A stretch of DNA of 41,427 nucleotides from an uncultured Sphingorhabdus sp. (GCA_905479715.1 CAJQNR010000033.1:1-41427); one strand, 5' to 3'; shown: positions 15,233 to 23,616, counted from the stretch's first letter. Program-made: numbers and translations. The notes: generated by a model not told the origin, from the sequence alone.

Positions 15233-16447
15233 CTATCTCGTTTTCGGCAATCCGAGCGCATGTTCTCCGACAATATTGCGCTGGATTTCCGAAGTGCCTC
15301 CGCCAATCGTGGCGGAGAAGCTGTTGAGATAACTGCGATGCCAGTAACCGTCATCGACCGCATTTTCGTCGCCGACATAATAGCCGGCCTTGGTGCCCTG
15401 GAAGGCGAGCGAAAATTCGGTCAGTTCGCGGATCAGTTCGGTGCGCGCCAGCTTGTTCATCAGCGGTAGCCCCATCGGCCGGTCCTGCATCAGTTGCGGC
15501 ATCCGGCGGCGGATATTGTTGAGATTGAGCGCCTGGATATCGATCATATATTGCGTCATCTTGTCGCGCATCACCGGATCATCGAGCAAAGGCTTGCCGT
15601 TGCGGAGCGACGTTTTCGCCAGCTCGACAATTTCCATCACGTCGAGCTCCTTGACGAAGAAACCGCCGACCGGCTTGACCTTGGCGCCGCGCTCATATTC
15701 CAGCGTCTTCATCGCCATCGACCAGCCATTGCCTTCGCCGCCAAACAGGCAGTCGGCGGAAATGCGCGCATCGGTGAAGAAGGTCTGGACGAAGCCATAT
15801 TCGCCGGTCAGTTTCTTGATCCGGCTGGTGGTGATGCCGTCGATCTTCATCGGACTGAGAAAGAAGCTGAGGCCGGCATATTTGTTCGGCGCGTCGAAAT
15901 CGGTGCGCGCGAGCAGGATCATATATTTCGCACGGTCGCCAAGCGAGGTCCATATTTTCGAGCCGTTGAGGACATAGTCGTCACCGTCTTTTACCGCCTT
16001 CAGCTGCGCGTTGCCGAGGTCCGATCCATTTTCCGGTTCGGAGAAACCCTGACACCAGATATCTTCCGCGCTCAGCATCGGCTTGATATATTTCTGCTTC
16101 TGCTCTTCCGTGCCGAGATCGAGGATCAATGGTCCTGCCCAGCCGTTGCCGATCGCGTTGAGCATGATCGGCGCGTCATATTTTTTCATCGCCCGAGTCG
16201 CCGCGCGCTGATAGTCGCTGTGGAGACCGCCGCCGCCATATTCCTTGGGCCAGCTGGCACCGAGATAGCCCGCCTCATAGACCTTGCGCTGCCAGTCGCG
16301 GAGAAAGTCAAACTGCTGGTCAGTCGACACTTCCATGAAGGTCAGGGGCAGCATGAAGCCGGGATCCCGCACGGTATTTTCCTTGAACCAGGCATCTGCC
16401 TGTTCGGTATAATCCTTGAGTTCCGCTGCACTCGGTTTGCCTGCCAT
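15233..16447 (-). CDS. Acyl-CoA dehydrogenase, large-type subunit (pair 2)
   Basis: Full-length acyl-CoA dehydrogenase, 404 residues. Motifs: the N-terminal GYLGASWPKEYGGGGLHSDYQ, the FAD/substrate segment IWCQGFSEPENGSDLGNAQ, YVLNGSKIWTS, and C-terminal GGGTSEIQRNIVGEHALGLP (382-401). A YER motif in LEYERGAK may carry the base used by long-chain and heteromeric enzymes; this is inference. Start ATG at 16447, with GGGAG upstream. It is first gene of the pair 2 operon, divergent from the molybdopterin oxidoreductase. The shared 147-bp promoter region contains TTAATCG-type site C, so both directions may answer to one regulator. Confidence 0.93.
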   Translation of the reverse strand: MAGKPSAAELKDYTEQADAWFKENTVRDPGFMLPLTFMEVSTDQQFDFLRDWQRKVYEAGYLGASWPKEYGGGGLHSDYQRAATRAMKKYDAPIMLNAIGNGWAGPLILDLGTEEQKQKYIKPMLSAEDIWCQGFSEPENGSDLGNAQLKAVKDGDDYVLNGSKIWTSLGDRAKYMILLARTDFDAPNKYAGLSFFLSPMKIDGITTSRIKKLTGEYGFVQTFFTDARISADCLFGGEGNGWSMAMKTLEYERGAKVKPVGGFFVKELDVMEIVELAKTSLRNGKPLLDDPVMRDKMTQYMIDIQALNLNNIRRRMPQLMQDRPMGLPLMNKLARTELIRELTEFSLAFQGTKAGYYVGDENAVDDGYWHRSYLNSFSATIGGGTSEIQRNIVGEHALGLPKTR

Positions 16448-16526
16448 CGCTTTGCTCCCAAATTCTTATCAATAGGGCCAGTGGCACGACCCCTTTGCCT
16501 GCGATATTGCTTGAATCAATAGCGGG

Positions 16527-16542
16527 TTAATTGAACGATTAA
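16527..16542. promoter_or_regulatory. TTAATCG-type palindrome, operator candidate C
   Basis: TTAATTGAACGATTAA has one mismatch between the arms. It sits in the divergent promoter region, 79 bp from the dehydrogenase start (16447) and 52 bp from the molybdoenzyme start (16595). One bound regulator could control both. Confidence 0.65.
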
Positions 16543-16594
16543 ATTGCAAAAAGCAATGGTCTGCCCCTGCTAAATTTAACATGTGGAGAGAAAT

Positions 16595-18826
16595 ATGGTC
16601 AGCGAAGCGTTTACCGGTCAGAAACATGTGATGTGCCGGGCCTGCCATGCCCATTGCGGATTGATCGTGGATTTCGAGAACGGCGTTCCGGTGAAAACCC
16701 ATGGCGACAAGGACAATCCCGAATTCGAGGGCTATAGCTGCATCAAGGGCCGACAACTGGCCAATTACCACAGTTTCGATACGCGGTTGCTGACCAGCTA
16801 CACCGGCATGAAACAGGGCGATAAACAGGCGGTACACTGGCGCGATGCTGCGCGCGATATCGCCGTCCGCCTCGAACGGATTATCGACGAACATGGCCCC
16901 GATGCGGTCGCCTCCTATGTCGGCACCTTCGGCTATAATAATGTCAACGCCCATGCCTTCATGCTGGCGCTGATGGAATCGATCGGATCGACGTCGGTCT
17001 ATGACAGCGTCACCATCGACCAGCCGGGCAAGGGCATTGCCCGCGCCCTGATCGGACCATGGCTTGCCGGTGCGCCGCGTGTCGGCGACTGGGACGGGCT
17101 GATGCTGATCGGCACCAATCCGGTGGTGTCGATGAACGGCGGTCTCGGCATGAATCCGGCAAAGAAACTCCACGATGCGAAAAAGCGCGGCATGCAGCTG
17201 ATCGTCATCGATCCCCGCGTCACCGACAGCGCAAAGCAAGCCGATATTCACCTGCAATGCCGCCCCGGCCAGGATCCGATTCTGCTCGGTGCTATCGCCA
17301 AGATCGTGATCAACGAAGAACTGTACGACAAGGATTTCGTCGCCGCTGATGTCGACGGGTTCGAGGCGCTCAAAAAAGCGGTGCAACCGTTCGATGCCGG
17401 ACCAGCAGCCGAGCGAGCAGACGTGGCGGCGGAAGATATCGTGCGCGCGGCACGGATGTACGGCAGCTGGAAAAAAGCCAGCATCAGCGGCGGCACCGGC
17501 ACCAATATGTCGGGCGGCGGCAATATTACCGAATATCTCAATCTCGCGCTGACCTCGATCATGGGCCATTGGCTGCGCGAAGGCGACCTCAACCGCCGCA
17601 CCGGCGTGTTCACCAAGCCAGCGCCGCCGATCGCCGCGACGCCCGGACCGATCCCGGCTTGGGGTTTTGGCCGCAAGCTGCACAGCCGCGATCTTGAACA
17701 GAGCATTTCCGGCATGCCGACTTCGGCGCTGCCCGACGAGATACTCACTCCCGGCGACAAGCAGGTGAAGGCGCTGATTGTGCTCGGCGGCAATCCGATG
17801 CTCGCATGGCCCGACCAGCTGAAGACCTTCGAGGCAATGAAGGCGCTCGATCTGCTCGTCTGCATCGATCCGCGCATGTCGAAAACCGCCGAACTCGCCG
17901 ATTATGTCATCGCGCCCAAGCTTCATTATGAAGTGCACGGCAATACAGCAGCACCGGAAATCTACGGCGGCTTTGGCGCGGGCTGGGGCTTTGAAAATAA
18001 TTATGCCCAGACCAGCCTGCCAATCATGGATTCTCCAAAAGGTTCCGATCTGTGCGAGGAATATCAGTTCATCCACGCGCTTGCGTCCGAGATGGACAGG
18101 ACGATCAAGGTCAAATCCTGGGCGCTGCTCGCCCATCCCGATGAGCGCGAGGAAAAGGCCACGCCATTCCCGCCCGGCGAAACCCCCGATCCAATCAGCG
18201 CATGGAGCGCATCGCTGAACGGCTGTCCGGCGGATATCGCCACACTATACGAAGATGAAGAGGTGCAGAAGGGCGGGATCGTTGAAGCACAAGCGCTGCT
18301 CGTGCAACCCAAACCCGCTGGCTGGGAAGGCAAGCTGTCGGTCGGCAACAGCGCGATGATGGAAGAGCTTTCAGAATATGCTGCCAAACTGGGGGAGCCG
18401 GTCGAGGACGGCGACTTCCCGTTCCGGATGATAGGACGGCGGATGACCGCGATTCACAACAGCAACTGGCACGAGGATCCGGTGCAGCGCAAACGCGTGC
18501 CGCATCACCCCGCCTTCATGAACCCCGCCGACATGGAGGCACTCGGCCTGTCCGAGGATCAGCCGGTCGAACTGGAATCCGCCCGCGCTTTCATCAGCTG
18601 CGTGGCCAAGGCCGACAAGACCGTTCGCCCCGGCTGCGTTTCCACGCCGCACAGTTGGGGCACCAACCCCGACGAGACAGAAGATCCGCTCGGCGCAGGC
18701 GGCAATACCGGACGGCTGTCCTATAACGACCGCGACTTCGACAAACGCACTGGCATTCCTTTGATGAGCGCCATTCCTATTCGGGTCAGAGCGAAGCAGG
18801 CGGCAGTGCTGGAGGCGGCGGAGTAA
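16595..18826 (+). CDS. Molybdopterin-dependent oxidoreductase with 4Fe-4S site (DMSO reductase superfamily)
   Basis: Cytoplasmic member of the MopB/DMSO-reductase superfamily, 743 residues. It starts at the ATG at 16595 behind GGAGAG; a GTG four codons upstream is the alternative. N-terminal cysteines Cys14, Cys17, Cys21 and Cys49 give a C-x2-C-x3-C-x27-C cluster motif. No twin-arginine signal is present. Several MGD-binding segments are visible, such as DGLMLIGTNPVVS and KALIVLGGNPMLAWPD, and a C-terminal MGD domain begins near FPFRMIGRRM. No Cys or Sec stands at the usual molybdenum-ligand place; the region reads VYDSVTIDQPGKG (135-147), so Asp, Ser or another ligand is possible. No electron-transfer subunit gene is adjacent. 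The reaction is unknown, but position and the operator tie it to acyl-CoA metabolism. Confidence 0.9.
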   Translation: MVSEAFTGQKHVMCRACHAHCGLIVDFENGVPVKTHGDKDNPEFEGYSCIKGRQLANYHSFDTRLLTSYTGMKQGDKQAVHWRDAARDIAVRLERIIDEHGPDAVASYVGTFGYNNVNAHAFMLALMESIGSTSVYDSVTIDQPGKGIARALIGPWLAGAPRVGDWDGLMLIGTNPVVSMNGGLGMNPAKKLHDAKKRGMQLIVIDPRVTDSAKQADIHLQCRPGQDPILLGAIAKIVINEELYDKDFVAADVDGFEALKKAVQPFDAGPAAERADVAAEDIVRAARMYGSWKKASISGGTGTNMSGGGNITEYLNLALTSIMGHWLREGDLNRRTGVFTKPAPPIAATPGPIPAWGFGRKLHSRDLEQSISGMPTSALPDEILTPGDKQVKALIVLGGNPMLAWPDQLKTFEAMKALDLLVCIDPRMSKTAELADYVIAPKLHYEVHGNTAAPEIYGGFGAGWGFENNYAQTSLPIMDSPKGSDLCEEYQFIHALASEMDRTIKVKSWALLAHPDEREEKATPFPPGETPDPISAWSASLNGCPADIATLYEDEEVQKGGIVEAQALLVQPKPAGWEGKLSVGNSAMMEELSEYAAKLGEPVEDGDFPFRMIGRRMTAIHNSNWHEDPVQRKRVPHHPAFMNPADMEALGLSEDQPVELESARAFISCVAKADKTVRPGCVSTPHSWGTNPDETEDPLGAGGNTGRLSYNDRDFDKRTGIPLMSAIPIRVRAKQAAVLEAAE

Positions 18827-18846
18827 TCGACTTTACATCAACTCAA

Positions 18847-18933
18847 TTCGTGCTGAGCCTGTCGAAACATCTGGTTTGGCGCGAGAGGCCGTTCACCTTC
18901 GGTGGCCTGCGGCTCGACAAGCTCAAGGCGAAC
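18847..18933. repeat. Dispersed inverted repeat, copy 4
   Basis: Arms at 18847-18866 (TTCGTGCTGAGCCTGTCGAA) and 18912-18933 (GCTCGACAAGCTCAAGGCGA and on), with a longer spacer than the other copies. It lies between the molybdoenzyme and the SDR. Confidence 0.75.
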
Positions 18934-18952
18934 GATACATTTTAGGAGACCC

Positions 18953-19720
18953 ATGATGACCAACCCACTATTCGATCTCACCGGCGAAGTCGCCGTTATC
19001 ACCGGCGCGGGACGGGGCATTGGCGAAGGCATGGCCAAAACGCTCGCCGATGCGGGCTGCAACGTCGTCTGCGCCTCGCGCAGTATGGAAGAGATCAGCC
19101 GGGTAGCGGACGAAATCAACGCCGGCAACAGCAGCGGACGGGCCATCGCCCATGCCGCCGACGTGACCAGCGCCGAAGATATGGAAGCACTCGCCCAGCG
19201 CGCGGTTGATGCGTTCGGCAGGCTTGATATCTGGATCAACAATGCTGGCGGCTCGCTGATCTCCGCGCCTCTGACCGAGCTTGACGAAGCCGAGTGGGAC
19301 AAGACGCTGGCGACAAACCTGACTTCGGTCTTCCATGGGGTCCGCGCCGCCTGCAAGCATTTCGGCGAGGGCAGCCGGATCGTCAACACCAGCTCGCTCG
19401 CCGCTGAGGAGCCGTTCCCCGGCAGCGGCCATTATAGCGCCGCCAAGGCCGGCGTGCTGATGCTGACCAAGACACTCGCCCACGAACTCGGGCCGAAAAC
19501 GCGGGTCAACGCAATCCTTCCCGGCTTTGTCCCGACCGACACGGTGAAAAAAGCGCTGGATATGACGGATGAGGATTTCATCGGCTTTGAGGACACGCTT
19601 GGCTTGCCCGCCGGACGACTGGGCACGCCGCAGGATATCGGCGCACTCACGCTCTACCTTTGCGCACCGGCTTCGGAATGGGTGACCGGCCAATGTATCA
19701 GGATTGCCGGCAAGCCCTGA
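18953..19720 (+). CDS. Short-chain dehydrogenase/reductase
   Basis: Classical SDR, 255 residues from the ATG at 18953; an adjacent ATG at 18956 is equally possible, both following AGGAG. Cofactor motif TGAGRGIG (18-25), an ASRS segment after the second strand with Arg43 (hinting at NADP), NNAG (96-99), catalytic Ser148, Tyr161 and Lys165 (HYSAAKAG). It resembles the FabG/7-alpha-hydroxysteroid dehydrogenase group in overall pattern, but its substrate cannot be assigned. It is separated from the molybdoenzyme gene by an inverted repeat, and it converges with the phosphate transporter gene. Confidence 0.91.
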   Translation: MMTNPLFDLTGEVAVITGAGRGIGEGMAKTLADAGCNVVCASRSMEEISRVADEINAGNSSGRAIAHAADVTSAEDMEALAQRAVDAFGRLDIWINNAGGSLISAPLTELDEAEWDKTLATNLTSVFHGVRAACKHFGEGSRIVNTSSLAAEEPFPGSGHYSAAKAGVLMLTKTLAHELGPKTRVNAILPGFVPTDTVKKALDMTDEDFIGFEDTLGLPAGRLGTPQDIGALTLYLCAPASEWVTGQCIRIAGKP

Positions 19721-19741
19721 ACCAGACCGGTATCGCCCAGG

Positions 19742-20743
19742 TCAGAACAATCGCGTGAGCCAATAGAAGATGGCGCCCACCGCCGCGCTGGCCGGGATAG
19801 TTATGAACCAAGCCATGACGACCCGGCTGGCGACGCTCCAGCGTACGGCCGAGGCCCGTCGTGCCGCGCCGACGCCGACCACGCTGCCGGTGATGGCATG
19901 GGTCGTCGAGACCGGGATTCCCATTGCCGAGGCACCGAATACGACAAGGGAGCCTGCCGTCGATGCACAAAACCCGTTATGGTGATTGAGTTTGGTAAGC
20001 TTGGTACCCATGGTTCTTATGATCCGCCAGCCCCCGGAAAGCGTCCCCAGCGATATCGCCACATAGCAACTGATAACCACCCAGTTGGGGACATAAAATT
20101 CACTGCCGAGATAGCCGGTCGAATAGAGCAAAACCGCGATAATCCCCATTGTCTTTTGCGCATCATTCGCGCCGTGGCTGATCGAATAGGCCGCCGACGA
20201 GATCAGGTGAAAGACCTTGAAAACACCTTCTGCCTTGCGCGGCTGTACGGGGCGGAACAGCCATGCCGTCACCAGCATCAGCACCATTGCGATCAGGAAG
20301 CCGATCATCGGAGAAAGGAAGATGGCAACCAGTGTCTTGATCGTGCCGGACGATTCGACCGCGCTGAATCCGGCATGCGCAATGCCGGCGCCGAGCAGAC
20401 CGCCAATCAGGGCATGGCTTGAGGAAGAGGGAATGCCCTTGAGCCAGGTCAGTACATTCCAGAACATGGCGCCGATGAGCGCGCCGAACACGACCGTCGG
20501 CGTGACGACATCCTTGTCGATAATGCCTTTGCCGACGGTTTCCGCCACATGCAGTCCGACCAGCCAGTAGGCAGCAAAATTACCGAGTGCCGCGAAAATC
20601 ACCGCCGCAACCGGCGACAGCAGACGGGTCGAAACCACGGTTGCGATAGAATTGGCCGCGTCATGCAGGCCGTTGAGAAAATCAAAGGCGAGCGCGAGCC
20701 CGACAAGCCCGAAGAGGAGCGGGAAAGCGATGCTGTTATCCAT
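19742..20743 (-). CDS. pit: PiT-family inorganic phosphate transporter
   Basis: Low-affinity phosphate (metal-phosphate) symporter of the inner membrane, 333 residues with about ten hydrophobic segments. The two inverted PiT signature repeats are clear: NGLHDAANSIATVVSTR near residue 24 with GIPSSSSHALIGGLLGAGIA, and SISHGANDAQKTMGIIA with GIPVSTTHAITGSVVGVGAA. It starts 14 bp after the stop of the Nudix-DUF47 gene and is surely in the same operon. DUF47 (PhoU-like) proteins are commonly encoded with PiT transporters and thought to modulate them. Confidence 0.95.
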   Translation of the reverse strand: MDNSIAFPLLFGLVGLALAFDFLNGLHDAANSIATVVSTRLLSPVAAVIFAALGNFAAYWLVGLHVAETVGKGIIDKDVVTPTVVFGALIGAMFWNVLTWLKGIPSSSSHALIGGLLGAGIAHAGFSAVESSGTIKTLVAIFLSPMIGFLIAMVLMLVTAWLFRPVQPRKAEGVFKVFHLISSAAYSISHGANDAQKTMGIIAVLLYSTGYLGSEFYVPNWVVISCYVAISLGTLSGGWRIIRTMGTKLTKLNHHNGFCASTAGSLVVFGASAMGIPVSTTHAITGSVVGVGAARRASAVRWSVASRVVMAWFITIPASAAVGAIFYWLTRLF

Positions 20744-20757
20744 TATCCTGAACCGCT

Positions 20758-21888
20758 TCAGCCGTGGTCAATCACGAGACCATCAATCTCGTTCGCAACA
20801 TCTTCAAACCGGTCGACGACGCGTTCCATATGCTGGTAAAGTTCCCGCCAGATGATGAAACGCAGCGTGTCCTTTTCACCATGTTCCTGAAACAGTTTTT
20901 TAAGTCCCGCTGCGTGAATTTCGTCAGCATGGCCCTCCATCCGGACCAGTCGCTCGGTGAGTTCATGCAGGCGATCACCATTGTCGGCCACATCGCGGAG
21001 CAGCGGCATCGCCTCCGCGGTCAGACGCGCCGCATCGACGATGATCGCCGCCATATCGATCATTTCCTGATCAAAGCTGGTGACATCATATAATTCAATG
21101 GCACCGGCGGTTTTCTGCATTTCGTCAATGGCATCATCCATCGAAGCGATAAGGTCGGAGATGGCGCTGCGATCAAAGGGGGTCAGAAAGGTCCGGCGCA
21201 CCGTGTTTAAGACTTCGCGGGTAATTTCATCGGCATCATGTTCGCGTTCGACAATTTCACGAATATGGTCGCCCATTCCCTTGCCGCCCTGAAGCAATCT
21301 TGCAAGCGCATCGGCCCCCGCCACCAAAGTCGCGGCATGCCTTTCAAACAGGTCGAAAAAATTCCCCTGATGCGGGAGCAGGCGTTGAAACCAGGCAAAC
21401 ATAATATTGACCCCTGTTTTTTGTGCGACGGTATCGATGATATTGGTGGATCGGGTGGCGGCCCAGAAATCGGCTGCGCCGAAGGAACGGATCAGGTTGC
21501 GCAAATCCTCCTCATCAACCGCTTCCGCTGCATCCTCCAGCGAAAACCATCGACGCTCGCGTTCATGCTGCTCGTCCCAGGTTGACAGTTCCTCGGTCAC
21601 CGCAAAGGGAAAGACGCTGACATCGACCCAGACCGATGCGCCGTTGCGTTTCTTCTTGCGATAGCGATAGCTGCCAAGCGGCGTCGGACAGGTTGCGCCC
21701 AATATTCCCGCCTCTTCTTCTGCTTCCTGTGCGGCGGCACTGTGGGGCAGTTGGCCCGAGCCGATATTGCCCTTTGGTATGATCCAGCGTTTGGTTTCGC
21801 GGGAGGTGATCAGCATGATCCGCGCGGGCGCATTGACGGCGGGATCATCGGTTTTATAGGGAAGCGCGGCGATCTGCCGTATCGACAT
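20758..21888 (-). CDS. Fusion: DIPP-like Nudix hydrolase + DUF47 (PhoU-like) phosphate transport regulator
   Basis: A single uninterrupted 376-codon frame. Residues 1-135 form a Nudix hydrolase with box GNIGSGQLPHSAAAQEAEEEAGI (40-62). The canonical first Glu and the Arg of REUxEE are Gln, a variant seen in diphosphoinositol-polyphosphate-phosphohydrolase-like bacterial enzymes. Residues 163-376 are a DUF47/PhoU-like helical domain opening FAWFQRLLPHQGNFFDLFERH, which in stand-alone homologues begins exactly at this Met. An ATG at 21402 with GGGGT upstream could give a separate DUF47 product by internal initiation. It is directly upstream of the PiT gene. Whether one or two proteins are made, and whether the Nudix part acts on an inositol- or nucleoside-polyphosphate signal, is open. 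Confidence 0.85.
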   Translation of the reverse strand: MSIRQIAALPYKTDDPAVNAPARIMLITSRETKRWIIPKGNIGSGQLPHSAAAQEAEEEAGILGATCPTPLGSYRYRKKKRNGASVWVDVSVFPFAVTEELSTWDEQHERERRWFSLEDAAEAVDEEDLRNLIRSFGAADFWAATRSTNIIDTVAQKTGVNIMFAWFQRLLPHQGNFFDLFERHAATLVAGADALARLLQGGKGMGDHIREIVEREHDADEITREVLNTVRRTFLTPFDRSAISDLIASMDDAIDEMQKTAGAIELYDVTSFDQEMIDMAAIIVDAARLTAEAMPLLRDVADNGDRLHELTERLVRMEGHADEIHAAGLKKLFQEHGEKDTLRFIIWRELYQHMERVVDRFEDVANEIDGLVIDHG

Positions 21889-22202
21889 TGCAAATTTTCC
21901 CCAAGCTTTTCCGGCCCCGTGACAGTTGCAAACGACTTAGTCGAGCGGTGTGAATCATGCAAGGAACTCTGTCTTATGAACTGGTTGCGCTATAAGCGGG
22001 ACCTGCGCAGCGTTGCCAGCCAAACCGATTGCCACCATTTCTTTTGACCACGCTAAACATATCTGCAAAACCTAATATGTCGCTCGCTTTCCCGGTCACC
22101 ATTTTCCATTCCTGAACCGATATCCTGGAGCATGAAGGGAAGCAGAAAAAAAGGACCCCGGAACCAGTCCGGAGTCCTCGATTCCATGATCTGCTCGTCG
22201 GC
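21889..22202. other. Intergenic region between Nudix-DUF47 and MaoC genes
   Basis: About 314 bp without a supportable gene. The left part should hold the promoter of the Nudix-DUF47-PiT operon, though no clear -35/-10 pair stands out. The right part holds the terminator at 22145-22177. A 23-codon ATG frame at about 21975 (MNWLRYKRDLRS) has no convincing ribosome-binding site and was not called. Confidence 0.5.
22145..22177 (-). terminator. Intrinsic terminator of the MaoC-SDR operon
   Basis: Read on the minus strand: stem GGACTCCGGA, short loop, TCCGGGGTCC (one G-T type mismatch), then a run of seven T. It lies 26 bp after the MaoC stop. Confidence 0.85.
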
Positions 22203-22661
22203 TTAACCGACCACGATCATCACCAGTGATGTCGCGATCAGTGCCGGCGTTTCGATGCCGTCAATCTCGACCACGACATTATAGGTCAGGAGCCAGCGGC
22301 CCGGCTGCTTCTCGACCGCATCGACCAATGTATGACGGCCACGAACCTTTGAACCGGCGCGGACAGGATTGAGGAAGCGGACCTTGTCAAAGCCGTAGTT
22401 GATGCCCATCACCGTGCCTTCGAGACCGAGCGTCGTGCCGTAGGACAACTTCGGCAGCAGCGAGAGTGTCAGCAATCCATGCGCGATGGTGCCGCCAAAG
22501 GGCGTTGCCTTGGCTTTTTCCTCGTCAACATGGATGAACTGGTGATCCTCTGTGCAGTCGGCAAATTTGTTGATCCGGTCCTGGTCGACGAGAACCCAGT
22601 CGGACACACCGACTTCCTTGCCCTTCCAGGATTCCAGTTCGCTTGCTTTGATCGTTGGCAT
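22203..22661 (-). CDS. MaoC-like (R)-specific enoyl-CoA hydratase
   Basis: Single hot-dog-fold hydratase of 152 residues. The catalytic signature is present: DCTEDHQFIHVDEEKAKATPFGGTIAHG with Asp39 and His44. It closely follows the bacterial MaoC pattern NodN/MaoC in length and ends without a second domain. The gene lies 25 bp downstream of an SDR that resembles the dehydrogenase part of peroxisomal multifunctional enzyme type 2, so the pair probably performs (R)-specific hydration and oxidation in beta-oxidation. Start ATG at 22661 is preceded by AGGAGAAAT. Confidence 0.92.
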   Translation of the reverse strand: MPTIKASELESWKGKEVGVSDWVLVDQDRINKFADCTEDHQFIHVDEEKAKATPFGGTIAHGLLTLSLLPKLSYGTTLGLEGTVMGINYGFDKVRFLNPVRAGSKVRGRHTLVDAVEKQPGRWLLTYNVVVEIDGIETPALIATSLVMIVVG

Positions 22662-22686
22662 ATTATTTCTCCTGTTTGCGGGTCTT

Positions 22687-23601
22687 TTAGCCCTTCATGA
22701 CTTCCTGCATCCGGCGGAAGAATTTGCCGCCCTGGCCACCGCCATTGGCATATTCCTGCATGCCGGTTTCGTCGAGAATCTGGTCGATATTCTCGGCGAT
22801 TGCTTCGGCGCTGCGCTTGTCTTCAGGCAGCCAGATACCTTCTGTTTCGAAGATTTTCGCAGCGGCATAGCCGCCAGCGCCGGCGGTCAAAATGGTCTTC
22901 GACGGCGCGCCATCGCTGCACAGATAGACCACGGCAGGCGTCACCGCTTCGGGAACCAGCATTTTCAACACGTCTTCCGGCATGATGTCCTCGGTCATGC
23001 GGGTGGCAGCAACGGGAGAAATACAGTTGATATGGATGCCCTTGCCAGCCCCTTCCTGGTGCAGGCTGTTCATCATGCCAACCAGAGCCATTTTCGCCGC
23101 GCCATAATTGACCTGGCCGAAATTGCCATAGAGACCGGTCGAGGATGTGGTCATCACGATCCGGCCAAATTGGCGTTCGCGCATATGATCCCAGACGGCC
23201 TTGGTGCAATTGGCGCTGCCGGTGAGATGGACGTCCATGACAAACTGGAAATCTTCCATCGACATTTTGTGGAAGCTCTTGTCGCGCAGGACACCGGCAT
23301 TGTTGACGAGAATGTCGACATGGCCCCATTTGGCAATCGCGTCGGCGACCATTTTCTCAACCGCCGGCATGTCGGTAACGCTGCAACCCGCGGCCATGGC
23401 TTCGCCGCCTTCGGCTTCGATTTCGGCAACCACCTGCTCGGCTACGGTCGCAGAGCCACCGGTACCATCGCGCGCGCCGCCAAAATCGTTGACGACAACT
23501 TTCACGCCGCGACGCGCCAGTTCCTTGGCATGTTCGCGGCCCAGACCGGCGCCAGCGCCGGTGACAATGGCGACGCGGTCGTTAAATTCTACTTTGCTCA
23601 T
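22687..23601 (-). CDS. SDR of the MFE-2/HSD17B4 type, (R)-3-hydroxyacyl-CoA dehydrogenase
   Basis: SDR of 304 residues with the features of the dehydrogenase domain of type 2 multifunctional enzyme. TGAGAGLGREHAKELA (14-29) is followed by an NDFGG segment (39-43) and the insertion ARDGTGGSATVAEQV; catalytic Ser153, Tyr166 and Lys170 lie in TTSSTGLYGNFGQVNYGAAK. The C-terminal extension past residue 255 is usual for this group. Start ATG at 23601 has AAAGGGA upstream. Palindrome site D lies 15 bp upstream, overlapping the likely promoter or leader, so repression there would be effective. It is first gene of the operon with the MaoC hydratase. Confidence 0.92.
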   Translation of the reverse strand: MSKVEFNDRVAIVTGAGAGLGREHAKELARRGVKVVVNDFGGARDGTGGSATVAEQVVAEIEAEGGEAMAAGCSVTDMPAVEKMVADAIAKWGHVDILVNNAGVLRDKSFHKMSMEDFQFVMDVHLTGSANCTKAVWDHMRERQFGRIVMTTSSTGLYGNFGQVNYGAAKMALVGMMNSLHQEGAGKGIHINCISPVAATRMTEDIMPEDVLKMLVPEAVTPAVVYLCSDGAPSKTILTAGAGGYAAAKIFETEGIWLPEDKRSAEAIAENIDQILDETGMQEYANGGGQGGKFFRRMQEVMKG

Positions 23602-23616
23602 GACGAGTCCCTTTTG

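Noticed and set aside
16469-18136. A 555-codon open frame on the minus strand opposite the molybdopterin oxidoreductase
   Set aside because: It is the antisense shadow of a gene with clear motifs. It has no family signature, no ribosome-binding site, and would overlap the divergent promoter.
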